Assembly: GCF_014205165.1 (NCBI RefSeq)
Contig: NZ_JACHMZ010000001.1
Coordinates: 6,740,501-6,804,500 of the forward strand
DNA: 64,000 bases
Direction: 5' to 3'
Source: Micromonospora carbonacea
GTDB taxonomy: Bacteria > Actinomycetota > Actinomycetes > Mycobacteriales > Micromonosporaceae
The stretch's first letter is position 1; each line of letters opens with the position of its first letter. Below the pieces are notes generated by a model. It saw nothing but the letters and a program-made list of their open reading frames with translations, was not told the DNA's origin and did no database searches. The position numbers and the translations under genes were made by a program. Shown here piece after piece: positions 52,968-60,539 of this stretch.

Positions 52968-53360
52968 CTACACCGTCCCCGGTGAGACTGGGGGGACCGA
53001 CGCCCCCTGCTGAAACGTCACCGGTGCGTAGAACTGCCCCACCGCTCCATGGTTCGCGGCCACGTTGTAGACGCCGGCTCGGGCTCCTGTGGGGTCCGCC
53101 TGTGCCAGCACCGCCCGCGCTGCTGTGAGAATCTGTTCATCGGCGTCTGCGCCGACAGCCTGTAGGTCCTCACCGAGACGAGCCCGCCACACCCCCGGGT
53201 CGGTGACCCGCCCGTCCAGCCGCCGTACCGCCTGCTCACGACCGTGCAATCGCCTGGCCAGCAGGTCCTTCAGCCCAACGTAAGCGTCCTGCACCGCGCT
53301 GGTGGCACCCGCAGTCGCTGCAGCCGCCAAAGCTGCCAGGATCAACTCCACCCCGGTCAT
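52968..53360 (-). CDS. Small Bell-like helical effector, second system
   Basis: A 130-residue protein. It begins with a hydrophobic helix (MTGVELILAALAAAATAG) and AVQDAYVGLKDLLARRL, the usual start of the small proteins encoded before actinobacterial NB-ARC genes. A helical bundle follows. The C-terminus carries NVAANHGAVGQFYAPVTFQQ, the same AN-x-GA-x-G-x-FYAPVT motif found at the start of the NLR. GGAGGG lies 6 nt before ATG 53360. The gene is the likely membrane-active effector for the downstream NLR and overlaps a possible -1 slip site near its end. Confidence 0.65.
   Translation of the reverse strand: MTGVELILAALAAAATAGATSAVQDAYVGLKDLLARRLHGREQAVRRLDGRVTDPGVWRARLGEDLQAVGADADEQILTAARAVLAQADPTGARAGVYNVAANHGAVGQFYAPVTFQQGASVPPVSPGTV
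52989..52995 (-). promoter_or_regulatory. Candidate -1 frameshift heptamer CCCCCCA
   Basis: The effector codons GTC CCC CCA contain C CCC CCA in the slippery arrangement, 18 nt before the stop. A -1 slip enters the NLR frame, which is open from there to the NLR gene and includes the motif segment that lacks its own start codon. It could equally be an old frameshift mutation in a C-run. Confidence 0.35.
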
Positions 53361-53513
53361 CGCACCCTCCACATGAGACTACGATTGTGGCAGCACACGG
53401 CCAGCCGCAATACCCCGTTGCCTATTCGCCAGCGGTGGCGGCTGGTGGTCGTGAGGGCACCCGGTAGTTTCGGGTCGAATGCGGTTTCTGTCTTCGATCG
53501 GAGAGTCGGCTTC

Positions 53514-54041
53514 GTGTCGCATATCGAGAAGATCACCGGTGAGTTGCGTGCGCTCTCGACGGGTGTCGAGCGTGCGCAGGGTCTGGTGGCTGCTGCCCGC
53601 GATCAGGCGCAGGAGGTGGCGCTGCGGGCTGCGGGTGCCGGTTTCGTCGCGGTGGCGGCGGGGCTGACGCGGGTCGGCAGCGCCATCGCGGAAATCCAGG
53701 GCGGCCTGGCCAGTGTTTCCGCTTCGATCGGGGAGGCGACGAAGGCCACCGCGGCCGTGCCGCGCGAGGCCACCTCGCAGGAGACGATCGCCGGGTTGGC
53801 CCCTGTTCAGGCCGCGGTGGGCAGCGCGCGCGACGCCACGGCCGGCGTCATCGCCCAAGTCGGTGAGGCACAGCAGCTCGTTGCCATGATCCTTCAGGGC
53901 GGGCAGCCCGGTCCGCTGCTCCAGTCCCTCGACGGCATCAGGCAAGTCCTGGTCCTGGTGGTCCAACGCACCGGCACCGCCCGGCAACATGTCGAGGCGG
54001 CGATCGCCGAGGCGCGACAGCTCGGCTCCTCGGGAAACTGA
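53514..54041 (+). CDS. DUF6244-like coiled-coil protein, copy 2, toxin-linked
   Basis: It encodes 175 residues, almost identical to copy 1 (one Val to Ala change). It stands directly before the CdiA-type toxin domain. The helical, signal-less character and position suggest a carrier or export domain for the toxin. Translation in frame 0 stops at TGA 54039-54041. The -1 frame entered at GGGAAAC reads a P/T-rich linker and then the toxin without a stop, giving a 373-residue fusion. Both the short and fused forms may be made. Confidence 0.72.
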   Translation: MSHIEKITGELRALSTGVERAQGLVAAARDQAQEVALRAAGAGFVAVAAGLTRVGSAIAEIQGGLASVSASIGEATKATAAVPREATSQETIAGLAPVQAAVGSARDATAGVIAQVGEAQQLVAMILQGGQPGPLLQSLDGIRQVLVLVVQRTGTARQHVEAAIAEARQLGSSGN

Positions 54042-54072
54042 CCGGGGCCGGCGGTCCCACACCGACCGGCCC
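54032..54072 (+). promoter_or_regulatory. Candidate programmed -1 frameshift signal (slippery site plus hairpin)
   Basis: Codons TCG GGA AAC TGA contain the heptamer G GGA AAC (54032-54038) in the correct phase. After a 6-nt spacer, GGGCCGGCGGT (54045-54055) pairs with ACCG-A-CCGGCCC (54061-54072) around a 5-nt loop, an 11-bp stem with one bulge. Heptamer, spacing and stem match established -1 frameshift elements. Confidence 0.55.
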
Positions 54073-54634
54073 GACCCCGTCCCCGACCAGCACCCCGGCT
54101 GGTCCAGCTACCGGCCTCGACGGTGACGGCTTCGCTGGGCGTGGCCCCGCCCCGTGGACCAGGCAACCCACCGGTGTCCCCGGCGGGTCACCGACAGGAC
54201 CGCGTACGCGGATCCCGCCGCAGGAGGACGAGAGCGTGCGGCGGTCGCTGGAGTTGGAGAACGCGTGCGCCGACACAGTCGCCGAGCGGGGCTACCGGGT
54301 CCACCAGAACCCTACGAAGCGGGAGATCGCCGAGGCGCGGCTGAACACCGGCGACGTCGGGAAGCCGGACAAGGACCCCGACTATCTGATCGAAGGCCAC
54401 GTCTTCGACTGCTACGCACCGAATCCGGCGAAGGCCGTGCGCGGCATCTGGACGGAGGTGTCGGGGAAGGTGGCCAGCCAGCAGACCCAACGGGTGGTGC
54501 TGAACCTACGGGACTGGCGCGGTGACCTCACCGCTCTCCAGAAGCAGTTCGACGACTGGCCGATCCACCAGCTCAAAGAGCTCGCTGCGGTGACCCGCAG
54601 CGGTGAGATCATTCAACTCGTACGGCGAGACTGA
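54038..54634 (+). CDS. P/T-rich linker plus CdiA-CT-like nuclease toxin domain (-1 frame)
   Basis: Coordinates are for the frame reached by the -1 slip: about 66 linker codons (GAGGPTPTGPTPSPTSTP at the start), then the toxin domain from GTG 54236 (132 residues). The toxin holds LENACADTVAERGYRVHQNP, PDYLIEGHVFDCYAP and QTQRVVLNLRDWRGDL, the pattern of CdiA C-terminal tRNA-nuclease domains with a PD-(D/E)xK-like core (D in PDYLIEG, E in IWTEVSGK). A good AGGAGG site lies 8 nt before GTG 54236, so the toxin could also be started on its own. The immunity gene follows 15 bp later. Confidence 0.7.
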   Translation: MTGAGGPTPTGPTPSPTSTPAGPATGLDGDGFAGRGPAPWTRQPTGVPGGSPTGPRTRIPPQEDESVRRSLELENACADTVAERGYRVHQNPTKREIAEARLNTGDVGKPDKDPDYLIEGHVFDCYAPNPAKAVRGIWTEVSGKVASQQTQRVVLNLRDWRGDLTALQKQFDDWPIHQLKELAAVTRSGEIIQLVRRD

Positions 54635-54649
54635 GAAGGCGGGCGGCAC

Positions 54650-55099
54650 GTGGCTATCGAGTACCGATTGACACTGGCGGGAGACATCCCGCTGGAACGG
54701 GTGGCCGAACTCGTCGCACCGGCAGGATTCGAGGAGTCGACCCTGCCCGGCTGTCCACGACTGCTCGGCGCGGACCTGCAGGACACGTCCGGATACACGG
54801 TCAGCATCTACGGCGGCAGCGATGGCTACTTCGACGCCGAAGACGACGACGGCACCCAGTGGGAGTGGGAACCCGACCGGCATGTGAACGTCGTCTTCCA
54901 CATGCCGAAGGACGACCCGTCCGGTAGGTCGGTGCCCGACATGGCCACGGCGGTGGCCCGCGTGCTCGCCGGCCGGCCGGAGGACGCCGCGCTGGTGTTG
55001 AACGGCAACTGGCTGCTCCTCACCCGCATCGCCGGCACCCTGCGCAGACACCGCCACGCCTGGTGGGACAACTACGGCATCAACGACATCTCCCTGTAG
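54650..55099 (+). CDS. SitI3-like immunity protein
   Basis: A 149-residue acidic protein. MAIEYRLTLAGDIPLERVAE, EDDDGTQWEWEP, VARVLAGRPEDAALVLNG and WLLLTRIAGTLRRHRHAWWD are phrases of the SitI3 family. That family is named after an immunity protein of the Myxococcus Sit toxins and recurs next to polymorphic toxins in actinobacteria. The position, 15 bp behind the toxin domain, fits an antidote that protects the producer. GTG 54650 is the start. Confidence 0.75.
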   Translation: MAIEYRLTLAGDIPLERVAELVAPAGFEESTLPGCPRLLGADLQDTSGYTVSIYGGSDGYFDAEDDDGTQWEWEPDRHVNVVFHMPKDDPSGRSVPDMATAVARVLAGRPEDAALVLNGNWLLLTRIAGTLRRHRHAWWDNYGINDISL

Positions 55100-55181
55100 C
55101 TGCGTTACCGCAAGCGCGAGCCAGAAGAGCGGGTAGCGCTGTCGATACCAGCCGGAGGGTAACGGCGGGCAGGATAGACAC

Positions 55182-56210
55182 GTGCGGATGCTGGTGCTGG
55201 GTGGCTCGTGGTTCGTCGGGCGTGTCGTCGTAGAGGACGCGGTCGAGCGGGGGCTGGAGGTGACGGTCTTCCATCGCGGTCTGTCTGGCGCAACGCACTC
55301 CGATGCGCAGGTGCTTTATGGGGACCGCGAGAACCTCGATGACCTTCGGCGGCTGGCCCGACAGGGGCCGTGGGACGTCGTGGTCGATGCGGCGGGCAGT
55401 GTTCCGGCGGTGGTGAGCGCCTCGGCAGAGATCCTGGCCCATGTTGCCGACCGGCTGGTGTACGTGTCGACGATCTCGGCGTACCGGGATTGGCCGCACG
55501 CCCCGGTGGACGAGGGCTCGGCGCTGTGGGACGGCGATCCGGATCTGGACCCGGGTACGCGTGCCTGGGATCCGGACGCGTACGGCCCACTGAAGGTCGG
55601 GTGTGAAGTGGCCTGTCGCCGTGCCTTCGGCGACGATCGCCTGCTGATCTTGCGTCCGCACGTCGTTCTGGGCCGCTACGAGTACGTGGGACGGCTGCCG
55701 TGGTGGCTGGGGCGGATGCGGCGCGGTGGTCGGGTTCTGGCACCCTCGCCGGACCGTTCGATCCAGCCGGTCGACGTACGAGATCTGTCTCGCTTCCTGC
55801 TCTACCAGGTCGAGGCTGGAGCGCGCGGCGTCTTCAACGTCGCGGCGCCTCCCGGCGGGGAGACGTACGGTGACATGCTGCGCGCGTGCGCGCAGGTCGT
55901 CGCTGACGACGCGGTCGAGCCTGCCGAGCTGGTCTGGGTCGACGAGGACTGGTTGGTCGCCCAAGGCGTGACGCAGTGGACTGAGCTGCCGCTGTGGCGG
56001 AACGCGGCTGCGCCGTGGGGCATGAGCGTCGACCGCGCGGTGGCGACTGGACTACGGACACGGCCATTGGCGGAGACGGTGCTCGACACGTGGGAGTGGC
56101 TCGCCGGCGGCGGCCAGCCCGTCGCACACGAGCGTTTCGCGGAGCACGGCATCGCCCCCGAGTGGGAGGCGGCGCTCATCAGGCGCTTCCTTGCAGAGCG
56201 TTCCGGTTGA
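55182..56210 (+). CDS. NAD-dependent epimerase/dehydratase family protein
   Basis: A 342-residue extended SDR. The Rossmann loop is MLVLGGSWFVGRVVVEDAVE (GGxxFxG type, as in isoflavone reductase-like and plastid RNA-binding-type SDRs). The Ser/Tyr region reads VSTISAYRDWP and DAYGPLKVGCE, giving a Y-x-x-x-K variant (YGPLK). The substrate is unknown; many such genes are reductases in actinomycete accessory regions. It ends in a 32-bp overlap with the convergent acetyltransferase gene. Confidence 0.82.
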   Translation: MRMLVLGGSWFVGRVVVEDAVERGLEVTVFHRGLSGATHSDAQVLYGDRENLDDLRRLARQGPWDVVVDAAGSVPAVVSASAEILAHVADRLVYVSTISAYRDWPHAPVDEGSALWDGDPDLDPGTRAWDPDAYGPLKVGCEVACRRAFGDDRLLILRPHVVLGRYEYVGRLPWWLGRMRRGGRVLAPSPDRSIQPVDVRDLSRFLLYQVEAGARGVFNVAAPPGGETYGDMLRACAQVVADDAVEPAELVWVDEDWLVAQGVTQWTELPLWRNAAAPWGMSVDRAVATGLRTRPLAETVLDTWEWLAGGGQPVAHERFAEHGIAPEWEAALIRRFLAERSG

Positions 56211-56733
56211 CGTCCTCGACGCTGGTGACCAGCGACTTGGCAAAGGCGCGGTTGATCTTCGGATCGCGGATGGCAACGTAGCGGGCGATCGGGCGATATC
56301 CGATGGCGTGGAACAGCCGGATCGCGGCGTGGTTGCGTACGCCGGTCTCCAGGATGATCCGGCGAGCGCCGCGAGCACCGGCGTGCTCCTCCAGCGAACT
56401 CAGAATGGTCGACCCGATGCTGAGTCCGCGGGCGTCGGGAAGCGCGTAGAGCTTCTTGATCTCGATGGTGCCGGCTGTCCGCTCGTACCAGCGGTAGCCG
56501 CCGCAGCCAGCGGGGGCACCTCGGTGGTAGGCGACGACGAAGTGCCCGTGGGGGTGGGCGTACTCGGCCGGATCCGCCTCGACGGGATCGGCGAACCCGT
56601 AGCGTTCGACCTGCTCCTGGTAGAAGGCCGCTAACAGCCGTACCGCGTCCGGATGGTCGTAGGCGCGCGCGATCACCTCCACCTCGCCGATCTTGTGGAT
56701 CGACGACGGCGGGCGATGGGACCTCATCGTCAT
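56179..56733 (-). CDS. GNAT-family N-acetyltransferase
   Basis: A 184-residue single GNAT domain. The acetyl-CoA loop is LPDARGLSIGSTILSSLEEH, a variant of Q/RxxGxG/A, and IILETGVRNHAAIRLFHAIG is motif B. Substrate is unknown. ATG 56733 overlaps the stop of the broken XRE regulator (ATGA). The two formed one operon, so expression of this gene may have been lost or altered by the IS21 insertion upstream. Confidence 0.85.
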   Translation of the reverse strand: MTMRSHRPPSSIHKIGEVEVIARAYDHPDAVRLLAAFYQEQVERYGFADPVEADPAEYAHPHGHFVVAYHRGAPAGCGGYRWYERTAGTIEIKKLYALPDARGLSIGSTILSSLEEHAGARGARRIILETGVRNHAAIRLFHAIGYRPIARYVAIRDPKINRAFAKSLVTSVEDVNRNALQGSA

Positions 56734-57899
56734 GTACGCGATAATGCCTCATCGAGCTGCGGAAGGAACTCGGCAACGACACCCGATCGTGCTCGGCGGG
56801 CCAGGGCAGGGCGCAGCGATCGCAGGTAGGTGCGGCCTCGCGGCGACTGGACCTGGGAGAGCAGCCCGACGGCGGTGCGCATCGCGTCGACCGACTCTCG
56901 GAGATCGCCGTTGAGCAGGTGCGCCCGCGCGAGGAAGGTCGTGTGCAGCAGCGCCGAGCGTGGGTAGGCGGTGGCCTGTGGGTCTGTCCCGACCGACGCG
57001 AGCGAGCCGACTGCGCCGCTGAGCGTATCGATCGCCTCTCCGAGCAGGCGTTTCCGGTTGGAGGTGGCCCGTTCGGCGAGGGCGACGAGCCCTTGGCCGG
57101 CCTCTGCGGCGAGCTGCGCGGGGGCAAGGTAATACAGGAAGGACGGGGTGTCTCGTCGTTGGCGTTCGGTCAGCAGCCGCGTCGCCTCCTCGGAGCTGCG
57201 CCGGAAACGGGCCAGGTCACCGTCGGCCGCGGCGGCGGTGGCTTCCCTGCCGAGCAGGCGGGCACGCAGCACCGGATCGCCCCTGCCGGATTCTCGTTCG
57301 GCGGCCTCGGCGAGCAGGAGCGCCTGGTTGCCGTGACCGGCGAAGGCGGAGACGTAGCTGAGCATGCCGATGGCGTTGGCAGCCCGGTCGGTGGCCTTGA
57401 CGGCGCGGCAGACACCGATGCTCAGCAGCAGGAAACGCTCGGCGGGGCCGTAGCGCCCGGAGTCGAACTGGAGCCACCCGAGCAGTTGGGCGAGGTCGGC
57501 CACGATGGTGAGCAGTTGTCGGCCGACTCTCGGCTCGTAGTTCGCGTACTGGAACAGGTCGAGCACGCTTCTCATCTCGGCGGTGACGTACCGCAAGCTC
57601 AGGGCTCCGCCGCCGTGCCGGTCGTCGAGGCGTCGTAGCGCGGAGACGTGTGAGGAGATGAGTTCGACCTGTTCAGGCAGGACGCGCTCGCGGCCTGCGT
57701 GGTCGCGTGGCGTGAAAACGGCGCCACGGAGTTGGTCGAGCACCGCCATGGTCAGGTCGGGGCCGGAGGAGCCGACGAACGAAGTGTGTGGTGTCGTGGC
57801 GGTGGCGCTGAGATCGCTGAGCCGGCCGATCAGGTCGTCGACGCAGGAGATGCCGTCGAGGCTGCCGGCCGCGTCACGGGCCGCCTTGTCGGCTCCGCC
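56730..57899 (-). pseudogene. XRE-TPR regulator, C-terminal part, cut off by IS21
   Basis: This frame encodes about 390 residues of a helical TPR-type sensor (LPEQVELISSHVSALRRLDD, LSLRYVTAEMRSVLDLFQYA, TDRAANAIGMLSYVSAFAGH) known from actinobacterial XRE regulators. It lacks a helix-turn-helix start. The matching N-terminal part lies on the same strand beyond the IS21 element at 60032-60314. The near-final codon is a rare TTA. The protein can no longer be made as one piece. Confidence 0.85.
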
Positions 57900-57956
57900 T
57901 GAAAACTGACCCCGTGGTTCCGGCTGAATCTTGACCCCTTTCGGAAGCATCGGGAG

Positions 57957-59186
57957 GTGCTGAGCGTGGAGGACTGGGCGGAGATCCGTCGGTTGCACCG
58001 GGCGGAGCGGATGGCGATCAAGGCTATCTGTCGGCGGCTGGGTGTCTCGCGGAACACGGTGCGCAAGGCCTTGGCCAGTCATGAGCCGCCTCGCTATCAG
58101 CGGGCGGCGAAGGGTTCGATCGTGGACGCGGTCGAGCCGCAGATCAGGGCGTTGTTGGCCGAGTTCCCGGACATGCCGACGACGGTGATCATGGAACGGG
58201 TCGGGTGGACCCGCGGCAAGACGGTGTTCGCTGATCGGGTGCAGCAGCTGCGGCCGTTGTTCCGCCGACCCGACCCGGCGCAGCGGACGGAGTATCTGCC
58301 CGGTGAGCTGGCGCAGTGCGATCTGTGGTTCCCGCCAGCGGACGTGCCGTTGGGCTTCGGGCAGGTCGGTCGGCCGCCGGTGCTGGTGATGGTGTCCGGG
58401 TATTCGCGGTGGCTGTCGGCGGTGATGATCCCGTCGCGGCAGTCGGCGGACCTGCTGGTCGGGCACTGGACGCTGATCTCCGGGTGGGGCCGGGTGCCGA
58501 AGGCTTTGGTGTGGGACAACGAGTCCGCCGTCGGGCAGTGGCGGGGCGGCAGGCCTCAGCTGACGGAGGCGATGAACGCCTTCCGCGGGACCCTCGGTAT
58601 CAAGGTGATCCAGTGCCGGCCGGCGGACCCGGAGGCCAAGGGCCTGGTCGAGCGGGCCAACGGCTATCTGGAGACCTCGTTCCTGCCCGGACGCCGATTC
58701 GCCTCACCGCAGGACTTCAACGTCCAGATGTCCGAGTGGTTGGTGCGGGCGAACAACCGCCAGCATCGGATGCTGGGCTGCCGGCCGGCTGAGCGGTGGG
58801 ACGCCGACCTGCAGGTGATGCTGCCGCTGCCGCCGGTCGCGCCGGTGGTCGGCTGGCGGCAGACCACTCGGCTGCCCCGCGATCACTACGTTCGCGTGGA
58901 CGGCAACGACTACTCGGTGCACCCATCCGTGGTCGGGCGACGGGTCGAGGTCACCGCCGACGGCGACCAGGTGGCGGTGTTCTGCGACGGCCGGACGGTG
59001 GCCCGGCATGACCGCTGCTGGGCCAAGCATCAGAGCATCACCGACCCCGCCCACCGGCAAGCCGCCGCGGACCTGCGCGTCGCCGCCCAACACAAGCCGA
59101 CGACCGCGGTCGACGCCCAGGTCGAACGCCGGCCGCTGAGTGACTACGACCGCCTGTTCGGCCTGGACGTTGAGGTGGCTGCGTGA
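57957..59186 (+). CDS. istA: IS21 transposase IstA
   Basis: A 409-residue transposase. An N-terminal helix-turn-helix (MAIKAICRRLGVSRNTVRKA) is followed by an rve integrase core with the DDE residues in CDLWFPPADVPLG, LVWDNESAVGQW and AKGLVERANGYLE. GTG 57966, with GGGAGG 8 nt upstream, is a better start than GTG 57957. Its stop overlaps the istB start (GTGA). The gene appears intact. Confidence 0.93.
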   Translation: MLSVEDWAEIRRLHRAERMAIKAICRRLGVSRNTVRKALASHEPPRYQRAAKGSIVDAVEPQIRALLAEFPDMPTTVIMERVGWTRGKTVFADRVQQLRPLFRRPDPAQRTEYLPGELAQCDLWFPPADVPLGFGQVGRPPVLVMVSGYSRWLSAVMIPSRQSADLLVGHWTLISGWGRVPKALVWDNESAVGQWRGGRPQLTEAMNAFRGTLGIKVIQCRPADPEAKGLVERANGYLETSFLPGRRFASPQDFNVQMSEWLVRANNRQHRMLGCRPAERWDADLQVMLPLPPVAPVVGWRQTTRLPRDHYVRVDGNDYSVHPSVVGRRVEVTADGDQVAVFCDGRTVARHDRCWAKHQSITDPAHRQAAADLRVAAQHKPTTAVDAQVERRPLSDYDRLFGLDVEVAA

Positions 59187-59974
59187 TGGCCGCCAAGACC
59201 AGCCGCAACGTCGCCTCGGAGATCGCGTTCCTCACCCGCGCACTGAAGGCGCCGTCCCTGGCCGCCTCCGTCGAACGCCTGGCGGAGCGGGCCCGGGCCG
59301 AGTCGTGGACGCATGAGGAGTTCCTCGCCGCCTGCCTGCAACGCGAAGTCGCCGCCCGCGAAGCCCACGGCGGTGAGGGCCGCATCCGCGCAGCGAGGTT
59401 CCCGGCCCGCAAGAGCCTGGAGGAGTTCGACTTCGACCACCAACGGTCCCTGAAGCGGGAGACGATCGCCCACCTGGGCACCCTCGACTTCGTGGCGTCG
59501 AAGGAGAACGTCGTCTTCTTGGGCCCTCCCGGCACCGGCAAGACCCATCTGTCCATCGGCCTGGGGATCCGGGCCTGTCAGGCCGGGCACCGGGTCGCGT
59601 TCGCCACCGCCGCCCAATGGGTGTCCCGCCTCGCTGACGCCCACCACGCCGGCCGCCTGCAAGACGAGCTCGTGAAGCTCGGCCGGATCCCGCTGCTGAT
59701 CGTCGACGAGGTCGGCTACATCCCCTTCGAAGCCGAAGCGGCGAACCTGTTCTTCCAGCTCGTCTCCAACCGCTACGAACGAGCCAGCCTGATCGTCACC
59801 AGCAACAAACCCTTCGGCCGGTGGGGCGAAGTGTTCGGCGACGACGTAGTCGCCGCAGCCATGATCGACCGCCTCGTCCACCACGCCGAGGTCATCTCGA
59901 TGAAGGGCGACAGCTACCGGCTCAAAGACCGCGACCTCGGCCGCGTCCCCGCAGCCACCAAGACCAACGACTGA
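59183..59974 (+). CDS. istB: IS21 helper ATPase IstB
   Basis: A 263-residue AAA+ ATPase of the DnaC/IstB type. Walker A is LGPPGTGKTHLSIGLG, Walker B is LLIVDEVGYIPFE, and SLIVTSNKPFGRWGEVFGDD carries sensor 1. IstB selects the target DNA and stimulates IstA. Coupled to istA by a 4-nt overlap. Intact, so the element may still be mobile. Confidence 0.94.
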   Translation: MMAAKTSRNVASEIAFLTRALKAPSLAASVERLAERARAESWTHEEFLAACLQREVAAREAHGGEGRIRAARFPARKSLEEFDFDHQRSLKRETIAHLGTLDFVASKENVVFLGPPGTGKTHLSIGLGIRACQAGHRVAFATAAQWVSRLADAHHAGRLQDELVKLGRIPLLIVDEVGYIPFEAEAANLFFQLVSNRYERASLIVTSNKPFGRWGEVFGDDVVAAAMIDRLVHHAEVISMKGDSYRLKDRDLGRVPAATKTND

Positions 59975-60031
59975 ACATCAACAACCAGCAAGGGGGTCAA
60001 CATTCGACCGGAACACAGGGGTCAAAGTTCA

Positions 60032-60314
60032 GCCGGCGTTGACACGCCTCTCCGCCGCCGTCACGTCCCGGCCAGAGTTGGGCGGCTGTGACGGCGAAGC
60101 CGAGCTGTTCGGACAGCACGGCCGCCGCCACGTCAGGGATCGGCGGGCGTGGCCGGAAACCTCGACGCAGCCAGGAGTACGCCGCCGTCGGGTCGAGCCG
60201 GTACTTGTCGCGGCCCTGCCGGGACAGGTGGCCGTTGATCGCGTTCACCAGCTGGCGGGGTCCCCACTCGGCAAGGCGCAGCGCGTCCGCGAGGGATATC
60301 GGCGTGTGGACCAT
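60032..60314 (-). pseudogene. XRE-TPR regulator, N-terminal part, cut off by IS21
   Basis: From ATG 60314 (GGGAGG 6 nt upstream) the frame encodes PISLADALRLAEWGPRQLVN, AAYSWLRRGFRPRPPIPD and LSEQLGFAVTAAQLWPG, the DNA-binding start of actinobacterial XRE-TPR regulators. It then enters the IS21 end. Its continuation is the 56730-57899 fragment. It diverges from the radical SAM operon, which was probably a target of the intact protein. Confidence 0.82.
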
Positions 60315-60539
60315 TGACACCTCCCGCTGTCGCCTCGCAGTCGCACGGTAGTCGTCCCTTCACGAAGCGCCTACCCCGAAACGGCGGCGGACGGTGAAGT
60401 TCACGGGGTTCACGCGAAGGTCGGCGACGTTCCCGCTGTTCACGGCATCGTTTGCGGTCGATTGGGCGCGGTGGCTGCTGGACTGAGTCGCAAGCAGTTG
60501 TCCGACTGCGGATCCGTCCGAGTCCGACGGAGGCCAAGG

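Larger units (their letters stand above)
53433..54097 (+). repeat. Direct repeat copy 2 of DUF6244-like gene and leader
   Basis: This is the partner of 48035-48700, offset 5397-5398 bp. Together the copies bracket a 4.7-kb segment holding the tRNA scar, the IS5 element and the second NLR pair. Recombination between them would delete that segment and leave one copy in front of the toxin. Confidence 0.95.
57900..60031 (+). mobile_element. IS21-family insertion sequence, 2132 bp
   Basis: The left end TGAAAACTGACCCC and right end complement TGAACTTTGACCCC are related inverted repeats. Inner TTGACCCC repeats occur on both sides (around 57930 and 59995), the multiple-repeat ends typical of IS21. 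It carries istA and istB. I find only a 3-bp match (GCC) as target duplication, and the split gene's frames do not rejoin simply. The exact ends may therefore be off by a few bases, or the junction has changed since insertion. Confidence 0.88.

Noticed and set aside
54236..54634. Toxin annotated only as a free-standing 132-residue gene
   Set aside because: Kept as an alternative because of its good ribosome-binding site, but the in-frame linker and slip signal upstream argue for listing the longer -1 frame.
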